This document shows positions 44,601-52,282 of a DNA stretch of 64,000 bases, one piece after another. The notes beneath the pieces were generated by a model. The model was not told where the DNA came from, made no database searches, and was given only the letters and a program-made list of their open reading frames with translations. Each line of letters starts with the position of its first letter. Positions within the stretch are counted from its first letter, which is position 1. Position numbers and translations under genes: made by a program. The DNA lies in assembly GCF_964063325.1 (NCBI RefSeq), contig NZ_OZ061315.1, positions 992,001-1,056,000 on the forward strand, given 5' to 3'. The stretch is from Hafnia alvei (GTDB taxonomy: Bacteria > Pseudomonadota > Gammaproteobacteria > Enterobacterales > Enterobacteriaceae).

Positions 44601-46413
44601 TGTCGGGCATCAGCGCATGGCAGTTGTGTACGCGCACCACGCTGGTCAAGCGCATACCGTGCGGCGTTTTGCTATAGCGAAGCTGCAACGATGTACCTGC
44701 TGGGTTATCTAATCGCGTTGGCAGCCCATTTTCGTAATGCAGGTTCAGGTGCTGTTGCTGGTTAGAAAAACCCGTTATCAGGCCATGTTCACCGTTGGCT
44801 GCACGCTTGACGTGCATCACCCAGCCTTCTAACGCAGCGCAGGACAACAAATATTCATCATCGCTGCTACCCAACCAAACGGCCGCTTTGCCTAGGGGGT
44901 TAACGCCGCTAGGGATGTGTTGGTCGGGAAGCGGCAGGGTGGTTGTTAGGTTTTCGTGGTTTAGCCAAATGATGTGCTCATCGGTAAACCGAACGCTATG
45001 TTGCAGGCTGTGGCTCCAGCCATAGCCAAATACGGAATCACACTCAACAGAAGTGCTGCGGTACTGGCGAACAAAGCTGAAAGGGTGAATACCAAGCAAT
45101 GAAGCATCTTCTAACCTGAGAAGCTCTTCACCATTAACCATGGAGACGGGGCAGCCATTTTCCTCTGTGCAGATGGTGTTATCCGAAGGGGCGTCGTTGC
45201 CATTTTCCGAAGAGGCGTTATGCGTTTTTTGCTCGTATTGAACTTCACTACTGTTATTAGGGCCAAGATGAGTTTCTTTATCTGCGCCCAGTTTGGCGTT
45301 GGTTTGGCGAATGTGGTTTTTTTTGTGTGAAGGTGAGAAAAAATCACTCACCAGCTCGAAAATAGAGGAAAGGATTTTATTCAGCGCGTTCCACACCTCT
45401 TGAACGATTTTTATACCCTTAGAAACCAGTTTTTCTAACTTGGAGGCTAAAAATAGGGCACCTACCGGAGCGGCGACCATAGATAGCAAGGCACCAAAAA
45501 TAATTCCGGAAAGAATATCGCCAATCATGCCTGCAATAGAGGCGAGTAAATCACCGAAAGGAAACATTCGTAGGCGTAGCATCGCGGCGCGGGCAAACAG
45601 ATACAGTGCCGCCTCATCGTTAAAGAAGGCCATAAGATCGCGAGCGAGATCTTTGCTGCCGTTCAAGATACCGTTGATATCCGGTATGCCGAGATTTCCG
45701 ATACAGGCCATGACACCGCTGGCTTTTTGCCCTAGGGCTTCGGCGCTGGCGACAGGATCGGAAATGATGTTGTAGGCCACCTTGGTGTCGTCCCACAAAT
45801 CGGTCACGCTGCTGCATAAACCCGTCGCAAATGCTTCAGCTATCGATGTCGCGATGGCGCTCAGCGTCCATTGCGGTTTTTCGCTGGCCCACGAGGCGGA
45901 TAGCTGTGCAAAGATATCCTGTGACAACACGTCATAGGCGGCCAACATCTCTTGATTATGTGACTCAAGGCTATCGTCGAGAGTACGTGCGTAATACCGT
46001 TCTCCCGGCGTGAGATCGTCAAATTCGGCCTTGCCATCGGCATCTGTTTTCTTGGCGCTGATTTTGCTATCGGGGCTGAATGTTGCGTTATGAAACAGCT
46101 CAACGCTGACGTCGGGGATCGGCAAATCCAGCGTAGATTCATGTTTGATCACCACGGTGATTTTGCGATTTTTTGGACAAACAATGGCGGCGCTGAGAGA
46201 TTCCGAATCATTTTGTGAAGCGGTCGTGCTGGTGCCGTTAATGCTAATAACGCGTTCCATTTCGAGCGTTGGGCCGCCGAACGCGCCTGAAATCGCGCTC
46301 TCTTTTGCCCACTTAGCCACGCAGTCACGATAATCCTGAGTGATGAGCGAATTATTTTTAAACATCGCCAGTTCTTCATCGATACTGGCAACGTATTCAG
46401 TAAGTAAGTCCAT
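41635..46413 (-). CDS. Rhs polymorphic toxin, probable T6SS effector with BECR/DUF4258-like tip
   Basis: A 1592-residue Rhs protein from ATG 46413 (the frame opens seven codons earlier at TTG). The N-terminal region has a beta domain (about residues 85-145, DVSVELFHNATF) and a hydrophobic helical stretch (about 285-335) that may be translocated or chaperoned. The Rhs cage starts near residue 425 with many YD repeats (YRYDEQGRL-type) and ends with SPDPIGLAGG and the autoproteolysis motif WVDPLGLS. The last 99 residues are the variable toxin tip: TIHGAEQATSRGFS, a central WRYQDSRGNTVITDE and RIVTVYS resemble the DUF4258/BECR RNase fold. No PAAR motif is seen. The tip is more AT-rich than the core. 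Confidence 0.85.
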   Translation of the reverse strand: MDLLTEYVASIDEELAMFKNNSLITQDYRDCVAKWAKESAISGAFGGPTLEMERVISINGTSTTASQNDSESLSAAIVCPKNRKITVVIKHESTLDLPIPDVSVELFHNATFSPDSKISAKKTDADGKAEFDDLTPGERYYARTLDDSLESHNQEMLAAYDVLSQDIFAQLSASWASEKPQWTLSAIATSIAEAFATGLCSSVTDLWDDTKVAYNIISDPVASAEALGQKASGVMACIGNLGIPDINGILNGSKDLARDLMAFFNDEAALYLFARAAMLRLRMFPFGDLLASIAGMIGDILSGIIFGALLSMVAAPVGALFLASKLEKLVSKGIKIVQEVWNALNKILSSIFELVSDFFSPSHKKNHIRQTNAKLGADKETHLGPNNSSEVQYEQKTHNASSENGNDAPSDNTICTEENGCPVSMVNGEELLRLEDASLLGIHPFSFVRQYRSTSVECDSVFGYGWSHSLQHSVRFTDEHIIWLNHENLTTTLPLPDQHIPSGVNPLGKAAVWLGSSDDEYLLSCAALEGWVMHVKRAANGEHGLITGFSNQQQHLNLHYENGLPTRLDNPAGTSLQLRYSKTPHGMRLTSVVRVHNCHALMPDTGHKYFVHMRYEYDANGQLCAAINAAGETERYAYRDDYLFTLRQLAGGAEFYWEWDGRGKSARAIRHWSNLPNLDRSYQWDIPNGCVTVCYEDGSQEVWQHDIRTARLLKSITADGGTTENHYGPQGELLSTINPLGQKTHYSYNRDNQVIAEHLPDGQWLRYRYSRGRRIEKIHVSADGLAKHRERWRYDQHGNVSHYIDAEGHTTQYVWSDDGALTRIHFPDDSYEVFAVNPLGQIYEHTARDGVVTHYRYDEQGRLVFQGERPPQTSDSNLSPNATQFAWDNADRLVAIRWPNGQIKRWQYNAYHQITLEQDELGNQTQFEYLPHSTLLKHIIYANGTSEEYRYDNIHGQVSDIINARHERYHIDYTPGGLVSQEQTFDGRRLCWEYDASGNVAKRTEYGDSLRDDTALITTYQRDVAGRLSSKTTPDGVTVTYGYDGFGRLNLADDAAWPLAWQYDKRGRLTQEHQCFASQHYAYDAVGNLTQMRLPDGQQLDFLHHNGRTTRIDLDGQLLTEHGWRNGQEVTRRHGELVSQFIHDPLQRLQRQQVQRQGEPNLLIQRDYTYDAVGNLASITDQQKGSKTFSHDVRGRFTQETYRPTPALLQAGYAGHSEIFAPDATHNVLGASASPELQALKRTTGNRLTLLGSHHYRYDEYGNCIQDSYGSDQHAVRHYRWDGEHRLVGFRETRHGNEITSFSYDYDCFGRRVRKHNVRTGESRLFFWQDDRLIAECDEKLACPGGHPSAFGPEPHTDATNCRSYVYEPNGNSFRPLAMLGGRGKNTKVFYYINDHLGTPQELVSPSGEMVWSAVYHAYGQQAFTLANHIPQPLRFQGQYHDDESGLSYNRYRYYDVSALRYLSPDPIGLAGGVNAYAYVPSPLSWVDPLGLSCKSIQPGDKTPEGRTFTIHGAEQATSRGFSSKNIDEIISNNKKSRVKEIDPATGQIQWRYQDSRGNTVITDEFSERIVTVYSHPISANNSKYIPKLTMR

Positions 46414-46447
46414 GTGTATCGTCCGTGAAATCAATCAAAGCATGTGG

Positions 46448-47197
46448 TTAAGAGGTCAGTGAAGCTAATAGCGCGGCCATTAACTGGTCGATTTGTCCTG
46501 AATGTAGATCGCTGTAGCGGCATAGCTGCTCGGCTTTGCGGCTCAGTAATGACTCCGGCATCGCGCTGTATATCTCAGGATGGTTTTCACGCAGGAGTTG
46601 CAGCAGGTTGTGCACCAATGGCGCTGGATTTTCAGCGAGTATCTGGCTGAGCAAAGGTTGGGGCACGTGCCACCACGGTGAGGTACGCAGTGGGTAATCC
46701 GCAGGCAGCGTGAAGGTAAAGGTTTTTCCAGCCACCCAGTAGTTGGAAAAAGCCGGCAATATGTAGCGCCAGTCGTCGCCTAAAAACTCAAGGTGCAGGC
46801 GAAAAAAACGTTCGTCCCAATAGCGAAAAAATACCGTTTGGCCGTCAGGCATGAACACCTGCGTCAGGCTGGTCAAATGCTGCACGATGGTTTCTTCAGG
46901 CAAAGGAGAAAGCGCTAACCAGCCCCAACCAGGCTCAGCCTGATTTTTAACCCACGATAAAAAAGCGCTGTAAGGTGAAAGCTCAACCAGCATGGGCATA
47001 ACGGGATACCAGTTGGCGTAAGGCGTGTCTGCATACAATCCATCGGGGGTACGCCGCCCGTCGAGTTTGTAATAGGCTTTTAATCCAGTTGCGCCGTTGG
47101 TGCTAGCCAGCACGGCATAAAGACGCGAGCTACTGGTCGAGGCGTTGGCTAGCCATTCAGCGACATCGACGTGAGGTTCTTGCTGCTTTCCTTGCAT
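46448..47197 (-). CDS. DUF4123 domain T6SS effector adaptor
   Basis: A 249-residue cytoplasmic protein matching DUF4123 chaperone/adaptors (PMLVELSPYSAFLSWV, FRYWDERFFRLHLEFL, LPAFSNYWV). Such proteins load effectors onto VgrG spikes and are encoded next to their effector. It ends 34 bases before the Rhs start and is on the same strand, so the Rhs protein is most likely a T6SS cargo. No vgrG, hcp or structural T6SS gene is in this window. Confidence 0.85.
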   Translation of the reverse strand: MQGKQQEPHVDVAEWLANASTSSSRLYAVLASTNGATGLKAYYKLDGRRTPDGLYADTPYANWYPVMPMLVELSPYSAFLSWVKNQAEPGWGWLALSPLPEETIVQHLTSLTQVFMPDGQTVFFRYWDERFFRLHLEFLGDDWRYILPAFSNYWVAGKTFTFTLPADYPLRTSPWWHVPQPLLSQILAENPAPLVHNLLQLLRENHPEIYSAMPESLLSRKAEQLCRYSDLHSGQIDQLMAALLASLTS

Positions 47198-47769
47198 ATC
47201 ACAGACCTGTATTTCTTAAACCAATCCATGCCCTTCCCGCGCTGAAAATCGCTCTGATCTCCGTATTTATTCGGCAGCTTAATATTCTGGAACGGGGGTG
47301 TTTTTTTGAAGGATTAATATAACTGTTGTAACTGACAGCAGGTGAGAATTATTGATGGTGATATTTTGATTAAGTGTATGTATTTTATATATTAATTTGT
47401 TTTTTAATTTAAAAATAAGGCGGGCTAATGTTTAGGCATAGTTATGAATTTGAGGTGCGAGTATGAGGAACGAAAGGTTCGGTCAGCATTAACTAAATCA
47501 TGGCTGGCTCTATCAACAAAGATAACGGAGTTTATAAGGGGAATCAGGATAAGAGAGAATAGCCATAAAGTAATATCGCTCAATGTTATATTGAGAGTGA
47601 GTTATATCCGAGAAGAATTGACGTAACAATCATGCGCCATGGGTAGGATATTAATTGTCATTAACGGTAGTGGCTCAATAAAAATGTATTAAATAGAATG
47701 TAAATAGCTATTGGTATTTATGCTAGAAGGTTCTTTATATAATCATTAATTTATCGAGCGAATAATATT
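47198..47769. other. Divergent intergenic region, no gene supported
   Basis: About 570 AT-rich bases between the DUF4123 gene and dhaK. It must hold the promoters for the minus-strand Rhs operon and the plus-strand dhaK-dhaL. A 60-codon plus-strand frame (47444-47626) has no recognisable features. A weak GAGCG precedes the dhaK ATG. Confidence 0.4.
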
Positions 47770-48774
47770 ATGCGAAAACCTAAAAAAATATTAAATAATC
47801 CTGACAATTTACGCCATGAAATTATGCAGGGAATGGTTTATGCCTATCAAGGGAAAATGATTTCTATAGATGAATTTTCGGCAGTTTACCGCCGAGATAT
47901 TAATCCTGAACAAGTGGTCATCATTAGCGGTGGTGGAAGTGGTCATGAACCTACTTTTGCCGGATTTATTGGTGCTGGCGGCATCGATGGCTGTGCGTTA
48001 GGGGAAGTATTTACTTCTCCTTCTCCCGATCAAATCATCGCGGTAGCTAAAGCGACGCATAAAAATAAGGGAGTGCTATTCCTTTATGGAAATTACTCTG
48101 GCGACGGTATGAATTTTGATATTGCAGCAGAAATTCTAGCCGAGGAGGGGATTGAAACGCGCACGGTGAAAGCAACCGATGATATTGCTTCTGCGCCTTT
48201 AGAACGAATGTCAGATCGGCGTGGCGTCGGTGGCATTATGTTTTTATATAAAATTGCTGGCGCGGCGGCGCAGTATAAAAAATATGATCTTTCTCAGCTG
48301 CAAAACCTAGTGATTAAGGCGAACTTTAATACTCGTACGATTGGCGTCGCTTTAGATGGTTGTGCGTTACCGCAGTCCGATTCATTTAATTTTAGTTTGG
48401 ATGACGACGAAATCGAAGTTGGTATTGGCATCCATGGCGAGCCGGGGCTCTACCGCCAAAAATTAACGACGGCAGATGAGATTGTAGACGTCATGATCGA
48501 TCGCCTATGTCAGGACAGACCCTTCCAAGCAGGTGATCGCCTGTGCGTCGCTGTAAATAATTTAGGCGCACTCAGTAATACAGAATTGCTCGTGATTGGC
48601 CGCAGGGTTGGCATAGCGCTGGAATCGCGTGGCTTAGAAACCCACGACGTGGTTATTGGTCATTTTTGTACATCGCTAGAAATGTCTGGTTTTTCTATCA
48701 GCCTAATGTTGCTTGATGAGGAACTACAGGCTCTCTATGACATGCCGCATTCCACGTTAGGTTGGAGTAAATAA
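47770..48774 (+). CDS. Dihydroxyacetone kinase subunit DhaK-like (first copy)
   Basis: A 334-residue protein of the DhaK family, which holds the keto substrate through a covalent hemiaminal with a histidine. The active-site features are kept: GGGSGHEP with His59, YGNYSGDGMNFD with the base Asp, and GIGIHGEPG with the substrate-binding His222. E. coli DhaK has 356 residues. dhaL follows after one base. No DhaM gene is beside it, so phosphate donor and true substrate (dihydroxyacetone or a related ketose such as an erythrulose) are open. Confidence 0.88.
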   Translation: MRKPKKILNNPDNLRHEIMQGMVYAYQGKMISIDEFSAVYRRDINPEQVVIISGGGSGHEPTFAGFIGAGGIDGCALGEVFTSPSPDQIIAVAKATHKNKGVLFLYGNYSGDGMNFDIAAEILAEEGIETRTVKATDDIASAPLERMSDRRGVGGIMFLYKIAGAAAQYKKYDLSQLQNLVIKANFNTRTIGVALDGCALPQSDSFNFSLDDDEIEVGIGIHGEPGLYRQKLTTADEIVDVMIDRLCQDRPFQAGDRLCVAVNNLGALSNTELLVIGRRVGIALESRGLETHDVVIGHFCTSLEMSGFSISLMLLDEELQALYDMPHSTLGWSK

Positions 48775-48775
48775 A

Positions 48776-49420
48776 ATGAATACCTCACAGTTAAAGCAAA
48801 TGATGTTATCAACCGCGCAGCAGATGATTGAGCGCGAGCCCATGCTGACTGAATTAGATCAGGTGATCGGCGATGGCGATCACGGTATAGGCATGAAGCG
48901 AGGGTTTTCGGCGCTGGTTAAACTCATTAATGACCAAAATTTTCAGCCACTAAACGTCGGAGAGTGTTGGGTGCAAATGGGGACGACGCTGATGACGTCT
49001 ATGGGCGGTGCTTCAGGAGCCGTATTTGGCACATTATTTCGCGCAGGAGGCAAAAGCTTAGCTGGCGAAACAGAATTTAGCGCTGTCTCATTAGCACGTT
49101 GGCTGAATCAAGGGTGGCTTGCGGTGCACGCGCGTGGAGGCGCTAAGCCTGGAGACAAAACGATGGTTGACGCGTTAGCTGCAGCGGCAGAAGCTGCGAA
49201 CTCAGCGCAATCTTTACCGCTGGACGAGGCGCTATCCCGCTGTGCAGAGGCTGCAGATCAAGGCGCTGAAGGAACTAAAATGATGGTGGCATCTTTTGGC
49301 AGGGCAAAAAATCTGGGAGAGAGAGCAATAGGGCATTGCGATCCGGGGGCGGTATCTATGGCGCTTATTCTACGATTTATGGCGCAATATGCCGAGCAAT
49401 ATGCCGAGACTGAAAGGTGA
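48776..49420 (+). CDS. Dihydroxyacetone kinase subunit DhaL-like (first copy)
   Basis: A 214-residue helical-barrel nucleotide-binding subunit. The Mg-nucleotide motif IGDGDHGIGM is intact and the C-terminal GAKPGDKTMVDAL and DPGA motifs are present. In PEP-type systems DhaL keeps ADP as a cofactor and is rephosphorylated by DhaM; in ATP-type kinases the domain binds ATP. One base separates it from dhaK1, so they form one operon. It converges on the HPr gene with a strong palindrome between. Confidence 0.88.
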   Translation: MNTSQLKQMMLSTAQQMIEREPMLTELDQVIGDGDHGIGMKRGFSALVKLINDQNFQPLNVGECWVQMGTTLMTSMGGASGAVFGTLFRAGGKSLAGETEFSAVSLARWLNQGWLAVHARGGAKPGDKTMVDALAAAAEAANSAQSLPLDEALSRCAEAADQGAEGTKMMVASFGRAKNLGERAIGHCDPGAVSMALILRFMAQYAEQYAETER

Positions 49421-49436
49421 GATGATCAGACCTTAT

Positions 49437-49465
49437 GCTAACGGCCACGCGGCGTGGCCGTTAGC
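49437..49465. terminator. Bidirectional terminator between dhaL1 and the HPr gene
   Basis: Perfect 14-base inverted repeat GCTAACGGCCACGC/GCGTGGCCGTTAGC (49437-49450 with 49452-49465), followed by GCTTTGC on the plus strand. It serves two converging operons. Confidence 0.6.
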
Positions 49466-49472
49466 GCTTTGC

Positions 49473-49739
49473 TTAGTCAAACCCAAAGCCACGTGCAAAA
49501 AGCTGCTTTAACTCCTGCATGGCATGCTCTTCATCTTGTCCGTCACAGATAATCTCTACCTGAGTGCGCCCCTTAATCCCTGCGCCAAGAATTCCCATAA
49601 TGCTTTTGGCTTTGATGGTTTTTCCGTTATAAACCAGCTCAATACGTGATTGAAACTTTCCCACGGCTTTAGCAAGCACCCCTGCGGGTCGGGCATGAAT
49701 ACCGGTTTGATTACCCACGATGACGATTTCTTTTAGCAT
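49473..49739 (-). CDS. HPr-family phosphocarrier
   Basis: An 88-residue HPr-like protein with the phosphorylation site His15 in TGIHARPAGVL and Ser46 in KAKSIMGIL. It is not the housekeeping ptsH (no ptsI or crr beside it) but the last gene of the PTS-aldolase-kinase operon. It could relay phosphate from Enzyme I to EIIA of this operon, or stand in for the HPr domain of DhaM and rephosphorylate a DhaL. Both are inferences from context. Confidence 0.88.
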   Translation of the reverse strand: MLKEIVIVGNQTGIHARPAGVLAKAVGKFQSRIELVYNGKTIKAKSIMGILGAGIKGRTQVEIICDGQDEEHAMQELKQLFARGFGFD

Positions 49740-49758
49740 GGAAAAATCCTCTTTATCG

Positions 49759-50406
49759 TTAGTCTTGAGCTAAATAATCATTAGCAAACGTGCAATACCC
49801 GCTAATTAATAGTTGGGCAACATAGGCACCGGGATCAAGCAATGACCGCGAACGTTCCCCGTGTGTTGCGGCGCGTCCATGTTTTGCTATTAGCGTGGTG
49901 GTGTTTTGTACTCCCTGCTTTGTTTCTTCATAGGCTTGGTAGGCAAGAGAAACCCAATCCTGTGTCTCCGCATCTTTCCCGTTGAGAACACAGACTGCGG
50001 GGAATAGGCCATCAAGGAACGTCTTCTCACCAAGCTGAGCCTTACCTCTGTTTTGCACTCCGTTGTAAAAGGCCTGAAACAAGACGCCAAAATCTTCGCT
50101 GTTGAGTCGGTTTTTTCCTTTAAATATTTTACCCACCTCAATAAGGCCGGCGGCCATTAAGGTTCCCATGGTGGAAGGGACTGAGGACGACATCGTTTTC
50201 CCCGCGAGGTAGAAAAATTTCCCTATATCAGTTTCATCACTGCGAGATACTGCATGATAGGCGGCGCTGAAGCCGTCGCTCATGGTGAGGCCAAGATCGC
50301 CATCACCGACGATGCTATCCATTGCAATCAACGTTTCTTTTTGGGCCGACATAATATTCGCCCATTGAGCAAACAGTAATTTAAGCTGGCTGGTTGTCAG
50401 GCGCAT
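49759..50406 (-). CDS. DhaL-like kinase subunit (second copy)
   Basis: A 215-residue DhaL-family protein. The nucleotide motif reads VGDGDLGLTM, with Leu in place of the usual His of DGDHG. The remaining signature residues (KAQLGEKTFLDGL, LLDPGA) are kept. It is five bases after dhaK2 on the same strand. The divergence from copy one suggests a different substrate or donor rather than a simple duplicate. Confidence 0.85.
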   Translation of the reverse strand: MRLTTSQLKLLFAQWANIMSAQKETLIAMDSIVGDGDLGLTMSDGFSAAYHAVSRSDETDIGKFFYLAGKTMSSSVPSTMGTLMAAGLIEVGKIFKGKNRLNSEDFGVLFQAFYNGVQNRGKAQLGEKTFLDGLFPAVCVLNGKDAETQDWVSLAYQAYEETKQGVQNTTTLIAKHGRAATHGERSRSLLDPGAYVAQLLISGYCTFANDYLAQD

Positions 50407-50411
50407 GTTTA

Positions 50412-51428
50412 CTATTTCCCCTGAAATTGCTTAAACATGGGCGTATTAGCTTCATGTAGCAAAAGCTGTTTTAGTTCATCATCTACGCGCATTAAGCTGA
50501 TTGATAACCCAGCCATCTCCATGGCAGTGGCATATTCTCCAACATAGGTTTTGAATACTATGATTCCGGCATTCTTTAGCGTTTGACAGGCCCTGCCATA
50601 AACTAAATAAAGCTCTTCCAGAGGCGTTGCGCCGAGGCCATTGATCAGGATGGCAACTTCATCGCCCGCATGAAGCGGATAATCGGCAAGTAGGTTACTC
50701 ATTAATTCGTCAACAATACTGTTGGCTGGCAGTTTCTCTCCGCGGCGAATACCGCTTTCGCCGTGAATACCAATGCCGATTTCCATTTCATCATTGCCAA
50801 TATGAAAGCTCGGTTTGCCTACGCGAGGAACGATACATGGCGAAAGCCCAACGCCGATGGTTCTGATGTTATCGCAGGCTTTTTGGGCAATACGCTGAAC
50901 GTTGGCTAAATCCAGCATTTGTGCGGCAGCTGCTCCAGCACATTTGTACGCAAAAAAGATACCCGCAACGCCACGGCGGCGGCTAGGCTCGCCAGTAGAT
51001 GCTGGTGGGCAAGCGATATCATCACCAGCGATGACGGTAGCTGTGACAATATTGCTTTCGAACTCAGCCATTTCCGCGGCCATATCAAAATTAAAAATAT
51101 CGCCGTTATAGTTGCCATACAGATAGAGTACGCCTGCGCCTGAATCGACAGCCTGCGTGATTGATAAAATTTGCTCAGGATTAGGAGATTGAAAAACATC
51201 GCCAACGCCACAGCCGTCTAGCATACCTTTACCCACGTAGCCAAGAAAAAGGGGTAAATGTCCAGAACCACCACCGGTAACGATGGCGACTTTGCCGGGA
51301 TGTTTATCGGTAGAAACTAAACAATGCAGATCGTTATTAACAAAATTAAATTTTTCGGCATGAGCAAGATAAATTCCATTTAATACTTCAGGAATAAAGT
51401 CTTCTGCTGAGTTGATGAATTTTTTCAT
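50412..51428 (-). CDS. DhaK-like kinase subunit (second copy)
   Basis: A 338-residue DhaK-family protein from ATG 51428 (the frame begins four codons earlier). The catalytic set is intact: TGGGSGHLP, NYNGDIFNFD and GIGIHGESG with the covalent-binding His222. Compared with copy one it has Leu for Glu in GSGHxP. Encoded between the class II aldolase and dhaL2 in the PTS operon, it may phosphorylate a ketose product of that pathway. Confidence 0.87.
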   Translation of the reverse strand: MKKFINSAEDFIPEVLNGIYLAHAEKFNFVNNDLHCLVSTDKHPGKVAIVTGGGSGHLPLFLGYVGKGMLDGCGVGDVFQSPNPEQILSITQAVDSGAGVLYLYGNYNGDIFNFDMAAEMAEFESNIVTATVIAGDDIACPPASTGEPSRRRGVAGIFFAYKCAGAAAAQMLDLANVQRIAQKACDNIRTIGVGLSPCIVPRVGKPSFHIGNDEMEIGIGIHGESGIRRGEKLPANSIVDELMSNLLADYPLHAGDEVAILINGLGATPLEELYLVYGRACQTLKNAGIIVFKTYVGEYATAMEMAGLSISLMRVDDELKQLLLHEANTPMFKQFQGK

Positions 51429-51557
51429 ATTGTTTCTCAATGGAGTTAAAACAATAATTGCTATTGTTATATTAAATAGCCTGCGCGATAGAATAGAGCA
51501 CAGGCTAGTGCCGGCCTGGTGTTGGCAGGAAGTAATATATCTATGCGAAATGCTTAA

Positions 51558-52214
51558 TTAGAATTTTATTTCTTTAGGGTAAGCCCAGCTTTGTAATTCG
51601 TGAGGTGGGAAACTTTCTGGCTCTTTTCCGCCGTTGACGAGTAATGCATGGTAATAGATTTCAGCCATTTCCTCGATGTAAGCCGATTTTAATACGGCCT
51701 CATACGGCTCTTTATCTACCCCGATAGCGCCGTGTTTTTCCATTAAAATCGCATCTGCACGTAAAATGGGCTCTATAACACTGGTGGAAAGTGCAGGCGT
51801 TCCGGGTCTGCCGTAAGGTGCAACAGGAATAATTCCATCTTTTAAGTTTAAAATTGCGCATTCGTATACGATCGCGGGGATCGGTTTATTTAATACTGCA
51901 AATGAGGTGGCATAGATTGAATGAGTGTGAGATATGGCAAATATATCTTCACGCGCCTTATAAATTTCAATGTGCATGAGGCATTCGCTAGTAGGACGAA
52001 GACCAGACTCACTCTCAATAACGTTAGCATTAATATCCATAACGACAATGTCGCGTGGTGTGAGTACAGACTTATCAATCGTTGTAGGGGTAACGAGGAT
52101 ATATCCTGTCTCTTTATCTCGAACGCTAGAGTTTCCGGCCTTATGTTTGCATAGCCCCCATTGCTGAGCCAGTTTGGCCATTTCTACAACTTGCTTTTTA
52201 TGAACGTCTAACAT
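51558..52214 (-). CDS. Class II aldolase, FucA-like
   Basis: A 218-residue zinc-dependent class II aldolase/adducin-type protein from ATG 52214 (AGGA upstream). Metal ligands align with L-fuculose-1-phosphate aldolase: Glu78 (SECLMH), His96 and His98 (HTHS), His161 (EKHGAI). FucA-type enzymes split a ketose-1-phosphate into DHAP and an aldehyde. The operon context with a galactitol-type PTS supports a phosphorylated sugar or polyol as substrate. The exact substrate is not evident. Confidence 0.86.
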   Translation of the reverse strand: MLDVHKKQVVEMAKLAQQWGLCKHKAGNSSVRDKETGYILVTPTTIDKSVLTPRDIVVMDINANVIESESGLRPTSECLMHIEIYKAREDIFAISHTHSIYATSFAVLNKPIPAIVYECAILNLKDGIIPVAPYGRPGTPALSTSVIEPILRADAILMEKHGAIGVDKEPYEAVLKSAYIEEMAEIYYHALLVNGGKEPESFPPHELQSWAYPKEIKF

Positions 52215-52282
52215 GATATATATCCTATAGTCAGAATGACGGAGGTAATGGCGAAAAATAAACGCCACGAGATATAACAAAA

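Noticed and set aside
47444..47626. 60-codon plus-strand frame between the Rhs and dha genes
   Set aside because: No ribosome binding site, no recognisable family and low complexity of AT-rich sequence. I treat the region as non-coding.
49759..51428. Second dhaK-dhaL as a simple recent duplication of the first
   Set aside because: The two pairs differ throughout, including active-site neighbours (GSGHEP against GSGHLP; DGDHG against DGDLG), so they are old paralogues or have separate origins.
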